From: Gracilaria domingensis
Lineage: Eukaryota > Rhodophyta > Florideophyceae > Gracilariales > Gracilariaceae
DNA: 42,936 bases
Direction of reading: 5' to 3'
Assembly (NCBI GenBank): GCA_022539475.1
Contig: VCMS01000389.1
Span: 1-42,936, forward strand
In this document: positions 1 to 9,824 of the stretch, piece by piece
Numbering within the stretch: position 1 is the stretch's first letter
How the letters are laid out: each line of letters opens with the position of its first letter
Position numbers and translations under genes: made by a program
Notes under the pieces: model-generated
The model's input: the letters and a program-made list of their open reading frames with translations, nothing else
What the model was told of the DNA's origin: nothing
The model's database searches: none

Positions 1-360
1 GAAGATATCCATTTGATCTCCTTAAGATGTCCAAATGATATACGTAAATGATGCTCAGATAATGCATGAAGTATACCCAAATGATAACCCCCTCATGCGC
101 ATATGATGTACGATGAGATGTCCATTGGATTTTGTGATGTCCAAATGATGCACCGTAGATTTCCGGACATCCATGGGACATATCCTCCTGCATCATATGA
201 ATATCTTTCGAATAGTTTTTGTACATCCAAAGGATATGTAAAGGGCATCAATTAAGCGCATCCAACGGGGTACCACTGCATATCATTCGGATATCCTGTA
301 TGTGCAGAAGATATCCGACTGATATCCCATAGATTTCCCAATATTTCATGCGATAGACAT
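1..360. repeat. Degenerate minisatellite-like tract
   Basis: This tract is made of poorly conserved short units in which GTCCAAATGAT, CATCCAAAGGATAT-like and GATATCC-like words recur every 15 to 35 bases in both orientations. No open frame of interest crosses it. It resembles the other GTCC/GGCC-rich degenerate tract at about 2346-2620. The unit boundaries are too eroded to give a consensus with confidence. Confidence 0.4.
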
Positions 361-397
361 CCATTGCGCATCACTTTATCTCACAGCGTTGTGTTAG

Positions 398-871
398 ATA
401 CCTCTCCATGTCTTCCAGTCCGCTAATGCGACACATTCACCCTCCACTGCTCTACAATTCACCCTCAACGCCTCCGATGCCACAGTCTTTCACTCATCGC
501 CACACCGCAAAACTGGCACACAGGTAGTACATGCAGCACACACACAACCATGGAGGTATGACGTACTGTTCTAATGTACTAAAAGGGTTGAACCCTTTCA
601 GTACATTGCAACAGTACATCTTACCTTCATAGTAGTTTCTAGAGTTTGGACCGATGTTGAATAGAAAGTGAACCTTCTCGTTCCTATTCACCATGAATCG
701 AAAATCTGCAAGCAGTAATTGGACACAAATTTAGTAGATATACAACAAAGGTAAAACTCTCCTCGAGACGTTGTTGCTACATACCTCTCCATGTCTTCCA
801 GTACTGATAATGCGACACATTCACGGTCTACGGCTCCACCATCTACCCTCAACGCCCTACCTGTGCCACAG
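398..871. repeat. Direct repeat pair about 383 bp apart
   Basis: A segment beginning at 398 (ATACCTCTCCATGTCTTCCAGT, then TGCGACACATTCAC and CCCTCAACGCC) recurs from 781 with the same words in the same order and scattered mismatches. The two copies run to about 492 and 871. The pair suggests a local tandem duplication of some 383 bp. No gene is recognisable inside. Confidence 0.55.
563..617. repeat. Nested inverted repeat (hairpin)
   Basis: Outer arms GTACTGTT (563-570) and AACAGTAC (610-617) enclose inner arms TGTACTNAAAGGGTT and AACCCTTTCAGTACA (about 575-605). It would form an almost continuous stem of roughly 25 bp. It lies between the two direct repeats at 398 and 781. No nearby gene suggests a terminator role. 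Confidence 0.6.
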
Positions 872-972
872 TTTCCAATAAAATTCAATGAACGACCCAA
901 AGTTCACCAAGCCAGAACAAAAACCCAGCAGCTAGTCATTAGAACCTCGCTAATTAAGTTCTACAAGCGTCT

Positions 973-1003
973 CGAGTGAGAATTAAAGTACATTTCTCAC
1001 TCG
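973..1003. repeat. Short perfect hairpin
   Basis: CGAGTGAGAA (973-982) is followed by the reverse complement TTCTCACTCG (994-1003) with an 11-nt loop. The flanks from 1003 to 1100 are rich in CGCTC/GAGCG words that could pair further. No gene is identified around it: 1004-1703 holds only short overlapping frames with no recognisable product. Confidence 0.5.
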
Positions 1004-1703
1004 AATCGCTCTTAGAGCGGAATGAGCGACGTACCTTACGAGCGTGCACATGCGTCCCAAGCATCGTCGCTCGCTCTCCGTAAATCGCTCGCGTCAAACG
1101 GGGTAAGCAATAACTAGATCCCATAAAAACCCTAGTTAGAGTGTAAACCGTACCAGTATGTCACTCGCATGAGTTCCATAAAATTCTTTCGCTCGTTACT
1201 CGTACATTTCTCGCATCGAACTAGGTCAACAACAAATACGATGGCAGTAAAAGTCGAAACCGTTACATGTTTCACGAACCTGTATGGAACTCGCATGATC
1301 TGGAACATATTTTTTCGCAGAGAAAGGACATGATCAGACCTCACATAGCACTGGTCAGGCCCGTGCCATGGACATTTCTTGACTTCTCCAGTGCAGCACT
1401 ATCTACGTCTAGTGTAGAGTTCACGCCGGCCGCAAAGTATGGGCCCAAAAATTTAGGAATGTTACTTTTCAGTTTTCTACAATTCCTTCCCTACTCGACG
1501 TAACAGTACGGTATGGGTACCCATATCATATCGTAATGTACATAAACCATCACGTACATGGCGCCGATTTGACTCTCCCAATATTCTCCCCCGCACTGTA
1601 CGCCAACAAGTTCCTACAAGTTGCAACATTGCACCATTGACCTCCGCTCCTCACCTCCATCGTTCCAACCAACCCCCTCCGCCCCTCCCCGCCCTACGGC
1701 ATC

Positions 1704-2345
1704 ATGTACATCTGTTGCTTCTCGCGCTGCGCCTTTCAGACAGACTCTGTCGCCTCCCTCGCGCAACATCAGAAACGTTGCAGGCAACGGCATGACCCAA
1801 ACCCTTTTCTGACTCCTGCAGCCCATCGTGGCTCCCTCTCATCCCGCCACCGAAACGTCACCGACTCAGCAGTACCAAGCCTCCTCTCTCTTCTCGCTCC
1901 AACCGCCCCTCCGATAATGTAGCACTCGCTACCGACGAACCGTATGAATATCAGCAGCTCGCTTTCTCCATACATTCTTCTGACGCAGCAAATCTATCTA
2001 CAGCACAGCCTCTATTCAATTCTCAGTCCCTCTCCGTAGGTTCCGTTCATGCCCTTTCTCTGCCCGCTCCAAGTGATAACATTCACAGTCTCGCCACATA
2101 AACTTCCTCCATCGCCACCAAACTCGGAAAGCACTCCGCAGACGAGCTTATCAACATTCTCAGGCAGTCCAACTTTCTTCCCTCTCTTTTCGAGACCTCA
2201 ATCACCTCCGCTCCTGAGTGTCTCAAACTGCTCTCCAAAATCTTTGAAGAGACCGTGAGCTCCATCGGCTTCGCCTCCACCACCATTCACCAGAACGACC
2301 GTCAGTTCGCTGCCACCCTCTATGTCAAGGACCCCATTCAAGTCC
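1704..2345 (+). pseudogene. Plavaka/KDZ transposase N-terminal relic (unit A)
   Basis: The frame opens at an ATG with a C2HC-like finger (CCFSRC, then QHQKRC) matching in layout the finger that opens the better preserved transposases at 18114 and 32564. After a frame change near 1915 the other frame carries an ADELINIL block and FAATLYVKDPIQV. These align with ADELIGLL and FSATLYTRDPVQT in the copy near 18560-18750. A TAA interrupts this second frame near 2100. Homology stops abruptly at about 2345, where a degenerate repeat tract begins. It is a truncated, diverged member of the same transposase family. The DDE core is absent. Confidence 0.65.
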
Positions 2346-2620
2346 CTACAAACAATGTGAAAGACCCAAAATATGGCCCAATAATGGACGAGAAATGGTC
2401 TAAAAAGATCTTGATTTAAGTGTCCCAGAAGTAGCCCAAAGGTGTACTAATTTGTCCCGAAAGAATGGCACATAATGTGTGCGGAAACATGGCCAACTAA
2501 GTTCGTCCAAAAGATGGACAAAATAAGTGCCAATATAGATGGCCCAACTAGGGTTCTTGTATGGCCCAACTAGTTCTTAATCTGTCCGCATAGAAGGTCC
2601 GAAAGTGTACCCTTCGCAGC
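2346..2620. repeat. Degenerate tandem repeats with TGGCCCAA/TGTCC words
   Basis: Words such as TGGCCCAA, TGTCCxxAA and ATGGACxAAA recur about every 20-30 bases. The tract starts exactly where the Plavaka-like homology ends. From 2621 to 3288 I see no convincing gene; a 103-codon ATG frame at 2886-3197 has no recognisable features and I do not call it. Confidence 0.4.
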
Positions 2621-3288
2621 ACCAAATCTGTTCCAAATCATTTCTAAATCACTTCGTCTTGGATGTTCCAAAATCTTCTGAAGGGGGTCGTAATGTGTAC
2701 GCTATCAGGCTCTCATATTCAGACCATAATCGGTGCTACAAAGGACAAAAACTAGCCTCTTGAGGAATGATATTGCAACACATAACCTGTCCCTTGTTTG
2801 GACGAGAAGCGGTCAGCGTAGGTCATTTTCAGTAGTACCTAAGATCCTCTCTTTATGTCTCTGAGATGGCAATTAGTGTACAATAATGGACCTCAGATTC
2901 GTCCGAAGAGATACACTATGTACACCAAATTCTGTGAAAATATCTGCGAAGAGCAGAGTAGATGTCAGCAAACATGTCTGTATGCGGACGCTGATGCAAC
3001 GCATCTCGAGCATCAAAACCAGACTTAGAACACCCGTTTACCCTAAGACCTTGTGTTGGTCCAAATTCAAGACCTATCGATGGCAGAAGACCTGCGGAAG
3101 AGAATCTATAATGAAGTCCCTGTGTTGGACAGGGCAGCTACTACAATCTTTGTGGACACCACTGAGGATACAAAAGTTAGTCACAACACAAATATGAGGA
3201 GAAAATGAGAGAGATGGTTAACTCCAGATTTGTTGGGGTCACCATTGTGAACATCCTGTGCGCGAGCTACTTACCTTACGACAGTCGT

Positions 3289-4461
3289 CTACTGACGTCG
3301 ATGCGTGCGGGAGCCAGACACACGAGAGTGTCCGCATGAAGCATGGCCAGGCGTACGAGATGGTCCTTGTTGATTGTTCTGGTTGCCAGATGTGACATTC
3401 GAACGAGAACGAGCATTCTTTGACTTCTTGTGCCGACGCTTCTGACGGTTGGAATCAACTTGGTCGCGATTGATCGGCTCAACTTGAGTCCGTTTGCGGC
3501 TCACGTGGGAACCATGCTGCTGAGTACCATTCCCTCCCCGTCGAGAACCTGCAGTTTGCCCAACCTCAGGAGTTATTTCTTCAGAGTCTTGGCACGACTG
3601 GGATGCATTTTCATCAGCTTCATCGCCTTGGAATTCATCATCTTGAGATCTAGAAGCAATCTCTGAATGATTGGAATACGCATCATTGTTTGAATGAGGA
3701 ATCCCTCCATCCTGTTCTTCAGCCGACGCTTGGTCATGACCGCTCGAAACTCCACCATCACCATTCGTAGGAACTCCTTCATCACCGGCCCTGGACTCAA
3801 CCGTTTCCCGGCAGTCGCCACCAGACAACGGGACACCATTCTGGCTGTTTCTGCCTCCTGCAGATCCTTGCTCTAAAGCCCCATTAACGCGAGCGTTAGT
3901 CCTCTTCGTCGCTTCCTTCACTGCCTTCTTGTCTCTTTGCATTCCCTCCTTCACAAAATCAGTTACTATCCAGTAGTTTTGGGCAGCTCCAAGCACTGGA
4001 AAGGCTTTCACCACCTTTTGCTTTAGCTGCAAAAGCTGAGAGGCGAACTCGACTTTCACAGAGAGAAAAGTACCAGCACCACGAGTCAGACCCATCTTAT
4101 GGTAAAGGAACTGACGTATCATATCTTTGGCGGCATTTGCCATCTCGAGGTAGACTGGGAACTGATCAGGGTCCACACTGTAGGCCAAGTCTTCAGTATC
4201 CCCTGTTCTTGCGTTGTCTATGCACTTTGGAAAACGCCCACGGAAGAGACGATTGAATACTAGCCTCGCAGAGATTACAGCCCCTGTGGGTCTGCCGTTC
4301 CTATCGGACTCTTTCATCCTACGACGATGCATAGCTGTTGGAATGGGGATGCATTGAGGAGGAACCTGATTGGGAGCAGAAGAACTCTGGGGCATGGCCA
4401 CCGCTTGAGAAGCAGCTACGGAACGGTCGACAGAGACGCTAGGGACTTGGCCGGAAGCCAT
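3289..4461 (-). CDS. Unknown 390-aa protein with charged, low-complexity C-terminus
   Basis: An uninterrupted ATG-started frame of 390 codons, one of the few in the window without an obvious break. Residues about 55-195 look globular, with an FLYHKMGLTRG segment and a helix-rich LQLKQKVVKAFPVLG stretch. Residues 195-320 are Gly/Ser/Asp/Glu-rich, and about 320-390 are strongly basic with KRRHKKSKNAR, a likely nuclear localisation signal. I recognise no family. Its place on the minus strand, between a Plavaka relic and the methyltransferase pseudogene, is where unit B has its coiled-coil gene (21495-23684), but I see no sequence similarity between them. It is probably element cargo, possibly expressed; that is inference. 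Confidence 0.55.
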   Translation of the reverse strand: MASGQVPSVSVDRSVAASQAVAMPQSSSAPNQVPPQCIPIPTAMHRRRMKESDRNGRPTGAVISARLVFNRLFRGRFPKCIDNARTGDTEDLAYSVDPDQFPVYLEMANAAKDMIRQFLYHKMGLTRGAGTFLSVKVEFASQLLQLKQKVVKAFPVLGAAQNYWIVTDFVKEGMQRDKKAVKEATKRTNARVNGALEQGSAGGRNSQNGVPLSGGDCRETVESRAGDEGVPTNGDGGVSSGHDQASAEEQDGGIPHSNNDAYSNHSEIASRSQDDEFQGDEADENASQSCQDSEEITPEVGQTAGSRRGGNGTQQHGSHVSRKRTQVEPINRDQVDSNRQKRRHKKSKNARSRSNVTSGNQNNQQGPSRTPGHASCGHSRVSGSRTHRRQ

Positions 4462-5047
4462 GTCCTACTTCGGATAGCTGGACAGTGATTTTTTCAATAT
4501 CCATAAGAATGTTAGTTTGGAAAAGTCAGGCGATGTGCTCGCAGCAAAGCCAGCAAAAGAACGTACTGGATGTATGAGGAAGGTGTACACTGCAAGGATG
4601 TGAATCTCTGCACAGCTTGACCGGGTTGGATCAGACGATGTCGCTGGAACGGATAAACCAACCAGATGAGGTGGATGAGAAGGAGAGAAGTGGTACGCGG
4701 TAGAGCCATTGTGGTCGGAGAAAGCGCATCGAAGCGCTTATGTATCCAACTGTACGGGAAGCGGTGGGCGGGAAGCCGTGGATTCTTCTTCCTGCGCCAT
4801 TTCTGTCTCATCGAGGTGAAGCGAAAACTATCACATGATGAAGAGGGAATGGTTGTCGTTGATTCTGTTTCACAATGTTCGGGTATGGATCTACAAAAAA
4901 TAATTACCCATTTCCAATATCTGCGAAAATGGTCTCACACTCAGATACATGACGAGAACATCGCCGCGATATTTTTATCCCGGAATAAGGACAAGAGCTT
5001 CCACTCTCATCACACACATTAAAAGCGAGAAACATTCGCCGTCTTGA
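4462..5047. other. Divergent intergenic region, no gene called
   Basis: This 586-bp gap separates the minus-strand 390-aa gene from the plus-strand CACTA transposase relic, so it may hold promoters for both. Short frames on both strands (for example 4666-5022 and 4811-4512) show no domain, and composition is even. No repeat or hairpin stands out. Confidence 0.3.
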
Positions 5048-6480
5048 ATGGAAGGAGACGAAAATTATCGACGGGTAAGAAAGAGAAGATGGGAGATTAC
5101 CCACCCCATGGAAAGAACAAGTGATGGGGAAAGTGATGAAGACAACAGTGTAGAAGAGACCCCCCAATTTCCCAATCTCTCAAACCAAAGAAGAATATTC
5201 CGATGGCAGACCACATCTCATGTAACACAAAACCCATCAGGTTCTTTGCCGGACATAAATAGCTCTGAAACACACCTGCCTGCATCTGATTCAGTCCAAT
5301 ACGGAGACTTAGGACGGCAGCATCAAATTCTTCCGTCAAATCGCAATAATGAAGATGCCGCAAAAGAACTCGAAGTGGTTGCAATAGAGAGTAATAATGT
5401 TATACCGGAGAGGGAGGAAGGTGATATCGAGCTATATGCAGAAGCCGCAAATATTTCAAAAGGCAACGATGAACATAGCTTCGATTTTGTAGTACACCTG
5501 TGCAGGATTGTTCTAGTTTGGGGCGGTCTTCTTCTTCTAATCATTCGTGCCTGAGCTCTTCAGTACCCTCCGGGAACATTGAAATCGATGAAGACCCTAG
5601 AATGAATGAGTTTGAGCGATTGAGCCGTTTTCTGTACATGGCAGAAGTATCCGACATTTCTCAAAACGCTATCGAGCGACTTCTGTCCGTTGAGCCTTTC
5701 AAAGCAACTTTCTCTTATCGTCTTCGTATTTCTTTCGCCATAAAGAAAAACATTCTCTTTAAAAGTTCAGTCAGTATGTGCGGACAAGGCCATGCCGCAT
5801 GTTCCGGCGTGTTGAAAGGAAGCAGAAAGTGTCCAACATGTCAGGCCCCTTTGATGGACCAAGGAAGCGCAACTTTTTGGTTTCTGAAACCATCAGTAGC
5901 GTTCAAAGCATTTCTAAGATGCCCCGATACTTTTAGAGAAGTCCAAGAGGGTTACAAGTTGGCATTGGATGCGGTTTCTTCTCAGGGAGATATAGATGAA
6001 ATACCCAAAAGCTTTAAATCAACGGACGACTACTACAATGGGAGGATGTTCTCAAGACTTCTTCAAGAACGTGTCAAACATGCTGATACCAATGAGAACA
6101 CGTTGATTTTCTCCCTCACGATATCAACTGATGGTTTTGAATGCTATCGAAACAAGCGACGTGAGCCTGTCTCATCGTGGCCTGTGACATGCACCGTGCT
6201 TAACCTCAGTCCGAAAAAGAGAGCCAAAGCCTCTAACTCGTTGATACTTGCGGCTATACCAGGATCGCACGCTACCCAATACTTCGACACTTTTCTGCAT
6301 GACATTGTTGACGACCTTCGTGAGCTAGAACAGGGTGTTCCGATTATGTGTTTTGACAAGCAGATACGTTTGATGAAGGCTATGTTGTGTACTTCACATC
6401 AGACTGGCCTGCGGCCTCGAAGGTACTAGGATATGTTGGTCATACCGGTTTGATGTTCTGCCGGTTTTGCACCATTAGAT
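5048..6480 (+). pseudogene. CACTA (Tnp2/Transposase_21-type) transposase, truncated
   Basis: The N-terminal frame 5048-5554 is acidic and Ser/Asn-rich. After a frame change near 5500-5560 the frame 5500-6429 carries a Cys-rich knuckle (CGQGHAACSG, CPTCQAPL), then the signature block of En/Spm-type Tnp2 transposases: ISTDGFECYRN with the first catalytic Asp, WPVTCTVLNLSP, ILAAIPG, and FLHDIVDDLRELEQGV. A second frame change near 6365 continues with VYFTSDWPAASKVLGYVGHTG and CRFCTI, also typical of the family. The rest of the DDE domain is missing: homology ends at about 6480, where an oppositely oriented methyltransferase pseudogene begins. An intron at the first frame change was tested by eye without a fit, so I treat both changes as decay. 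Confidence 0.75.
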
Positions 6481-8017
6481 GGGGCCCTGAGTACGAGTTG
6501 AACATTGCCCTCTGGGGAATTATCGGAAGGGAACAGTGTACCTTGATCCTCCAATAACTCTTCATAACCAACGCAATGCATAGAGAACTGTTGCTCCATG
6601 TTGTTGTTGACCACACCGAGAGCCTTCGTCGTCCTTACATCGCCAAAGTCGTGAGGTGGAAGAATACCATCAGAAACATTAGAAAGACGGTGCGCTCTAT
6701 CGTCTTCATCATCCGTGTTGTCTATGACAATGACATCCACTCGATCTGGGTTTGCACCGAATGTTCTACCGGATGTTTCACCCACCGACCTTGCCCTTGG
6801 CCTAGAGGAAATGGTTCTCTGTACCGTAACCGTATCCACAATCTTCACCGTGACCATGTTGCTTCCTTCCTCACGTCTTGACAGAGTGGCTCAGGGTGGC
6901 TGCTGGAAAGGTCTCAGGTTGAGGTGGACAATAATGGTACGAAGAGTAGCCAAATACTCATCAGAGAAAGTATCAAAACGAGATGGACACCGTGTCCGAA
7001 GTGTCCTTCGAAACCCTTCCAGCAGTTTCCACTTGGTAGTAGCGGACATTTTGCACAGAAATCAATTTAACACAACCTTGTACAGATCGGACAGGAACTC
7101 TTTTGACAAATCCCTTAGTTTGGTGTCGATATCATCCGAAAGGGTGTGAACCCACGGCACAACAGCGGTGACCTTTGTGGTTGGCTTCACTTAGATCCCC
7201 AATGTTTTGAACACCGATGCTTGGCTGCATCCGGAAGAACGGGACTCAATTGCGCCGAAAGAAAGCCTCGCGTTCTTCATGGCAAGAAACGGTAACAGCA
7301 TTTGTTCTGCGTCACGAAATCCAAGACTAGAAGCATAGGAATCCCATCCTACACATACCATTTGCGCAGCATACCCCATCCGCCTTATGTGCGCTTGGTG
7401 TGACATGACGAAACCATCAACGAACGGCACCTGTATCCGAGAACCAGTTACATTCTTCGCCTTCTACATAACTGGGAGTCGCCTCTCCATAGTGATACGC
7501 TTCACTAGGGATAGACAGAGCAGCTGCTGAAAACGAGTAGCACACTCAATTCGGAAGGTAGTTTTCTTGGTCTGCTTGGATCCGGGACCATGCTCTTTGA
7601 ATAAGTCATTCCAGAACACATGCTCCATAGAATAATTCCCGACATCCATATTCTTATCCAAACTCCATTCGAAAAGATACCTCAGCCGACGGTCCCGACT
7701 CCAGTCATCCATGTCAATGATACGGACATAATTGTAGACCCCACTTTTGAACCTAACATCGTTACATATCTTCACCAGCTCCTGCGGCATATAGTTTGTG
7801 TACGTGCTCTTCGTAATATCCGCGAGAAATTCCCGTACACAAGTCAGACTGGCACGGTTTGCGACCCGGTCCCAATTGACCCTGTCAATGACACAGCGTA
7901 CTCAACAAGAGCCCTGTATCCAATCTGACGAGGGGAATCAATGCTGCCTCGAGACGCCGCCAACCACTCTCTCAGCTGGAGAATTATGCTGAACTAACTA
8001 AGGAACCGCGTCGCCAT
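6481..8017 (-). pseudogene. DNA methyltransferase pseudogene, N-terminal half (unit A)
   Basis: Reading leftward from an ATG at 8017, fragments align in order with the unit B gene at 27067-24378. QLREWLAASRGS and GYRALVEYAV match its N-terminal domain. LRYLFEWSLDKNMDVG matches LRDFFLLSMDMG. The stretch from 7430 to 7191 (GYAAQMVCVGWDSYASSLGF, ending IESRSSG) matches GFAISEVVWAWSCFVAHLGY and LETRESG. SDDIDTKLRDLSKEFLSDL matches SDECDTNLRILAKEFLTDL. Breaks include TAG at 7464, TAA at 7191, a TGA near 7063 and frameshifts near 7880. The N-terminal domain and methyltransferase part share one frame here, separated only by the TAG, which implies one ancestral gene. Homology stops at VQLVLRAPS, the position of the catalytic TDPPF in unit B, so motif I and the SET domain are lost. 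Confidence 0.75.
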
Positions 8018-9824
8018 AATATCCTTCTCACCGAAGCTAGACTCCGTGGATGCTACGAAATCTGCGGTAGTCGACATCGCTGTGATGTTAAGACCACGGG
8101 GGGTCTGTTCCGACGGCGGGCATGTAACTCTCGGGAGAACAGGCGAAAGCGGAATAGACGGTGGCGATGAAACTCGCTGAAGGAGCTCTCGAAAGCGTAG
8201 TAGACGGTGGTGATGAAACGTTATTCTGAATTCGTATTTGAGCGGGTGTTAGTCGTACGCAGGGGGTTTTGAACAATTTTGCGTGAGCGGTTGTAGTACG
8301 CAGACTTGTGCAGAATCACGTCTAGTAATGACTCCCCTGGTGGCCGGATGCGACGTGTTCAGACCGCGATCTGGACCCCGGTCAGCGGAGTTCATAGCGC
8401 AGACCATGGCCATGATCTCGGCTATGAACTCCAATGACCGCGGTTCAGACCGCAGTCTGGAGACTTTGGAACCGCGCATGGGGCAGATGAGATATGCTCC
8501 TATACGACTCAGAATTGCCGTTCTCTGCACCGACCTGCTCCACCCACATCATTATCTCCCATAGCCACCATCATAGTGCGGCATACAAATCTTCTGTACG
8601 CCTTCCACCTCCACTCTTGCTGCTTGCGTTCCAACGCCGACGCGTACCCAAAGATCTGTTGCATTGCGCAGTCGCAAGGCGTCCAGACGCCATCGTCATC
8701 GCAACCTTCGACCACGCGTCCGTCGCACTCAACCACAAGAGAGTCTGGAACAACATGCAGCCTAGGTCTTCCCAATCTCCGTACTAGTAATACCAATGTA
8801 GTACCGAGCATGGCGTTTTACGGCTCTCACATTCCTTTTCGCCAGAGCGTCCGCCGCGCCTTTCACGTAATGAAGACGACCGTCGCAAGGCGCAAACACC
8901 CATAATAGCGCTGCCTTGACGACTGCAGCCAGCGTGGCCGCAGCTGCTGATTTCGGTACGCCTAATGACTGCGCTACACATCCATTGCGGGGCTGGATGT
9001 CTGTCTCAGGCGCACAGTTTTATACGAGATAGCGCATGTTGCGTAGATTGCACTTTCCTGCTCACACCATGTTGATGATGCAGCGTCAACACACTTCTTA
9101 GCAGCCACACCAAGAGCAGAACACGTCATTGACATGACCTGTACAGTTGCCGCCCGCCCCTGAACGTGATGAGGGTCCTTCTCAGACTGCTTCAACGATA
9201 AACAGCCATGATCATATTAACCGTACAATTGCCATTGGTGCTGTCACTACTACCGTCATTCTCGAATGGCTCTGCTCATCGGCAGTCAAACGGAACTTCG
9301 ATTAAACCAAATCCGCGCGAAATCGTTTCTCGCCTCTGTGTAGATACGTATAAACTGCGATGCTAAACGAAAAATGTGCTCTGCATAGATCTATTCAGCT
9401 CTACTTTGTACCCTACAACCTTCCTTACCAGCCCCCGTAGCGTGGCGGGGTGGCCGAATGCGACGTGTTCAGACCGCGATCCAGAGCGCCGTCTGAACAC
9501 GTCGCATCCGGCCACCCCAGGAAGGTACCAGGCGGAAACCGTGAGGGTTGTCTGGTGTGTATCTAAGCCTTCTAAACCGTATCGAACCGCCTGTACCACT
9601 CCTTCAAAGTGACGCGAATGTTCGCGCGAGCATTTCGGCGAGCTGCACTAAAATCTGCGGTACGAACGGGTGCGACACTTCAACCGACAGCGAAGCGTGT
9701 ACCGTGTTCAAACCGAGCGGGTGCGAGTTTTTCTGACGTGATAAGAGCATTTTACGATTACCGCTTTGTTCTGCATTCAACCTTTATGGGTGTTTGACAA
9801 AGCTAAATTCAAACAAGCTATATA
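8018..9824. promoter_or_regulatory. Divergent intergenic region of unit A with inverted repeats
   Basis: This 1.8-kb gap lies between the divergent methyltransferase (minus) and ParB-like (plus) pseudogenes, the same position as the palindromic region of unit B. It holds no supported gene. A GGTGGCCGRATGCGACGTG word followed by TTCAGACCGCGATC occurs at about 8340 and 9451, and in inverted orientation at 9491-9518. A second inverted repeat pairs CGGAGTTCATAGC (about 8384) with GCTATGAACTCC (about 8429). A TATATAATGG word overlaps the ParB-like start at 9821. A regulatory or structural role is inferred from position and symmetry. Confidence 0.5.
9447..9519. repeat. Inverted repeat in the divergent region of unit A
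   Basis: Arms of about 28 bp, GGGGTGGCCGAATGCGACGT continuing TGTTCAGAC and its near-exact reverse complement ending at 9518, flank a spacer of about 16 bp. One arm also recurs as a direct copy near 8340. GC content is high. It occupies the same intergenic slot as the sequence-unrelated palindrome of unit B. Confidence 0.7.

Noticed and set aside
5489..5563. Spliceosomal intron explaining the frame change in the CACTA transposase
   Set aside because: Candidate GT...AG pairs do not restore the downstream frame; a frameshift is the simpler reading.
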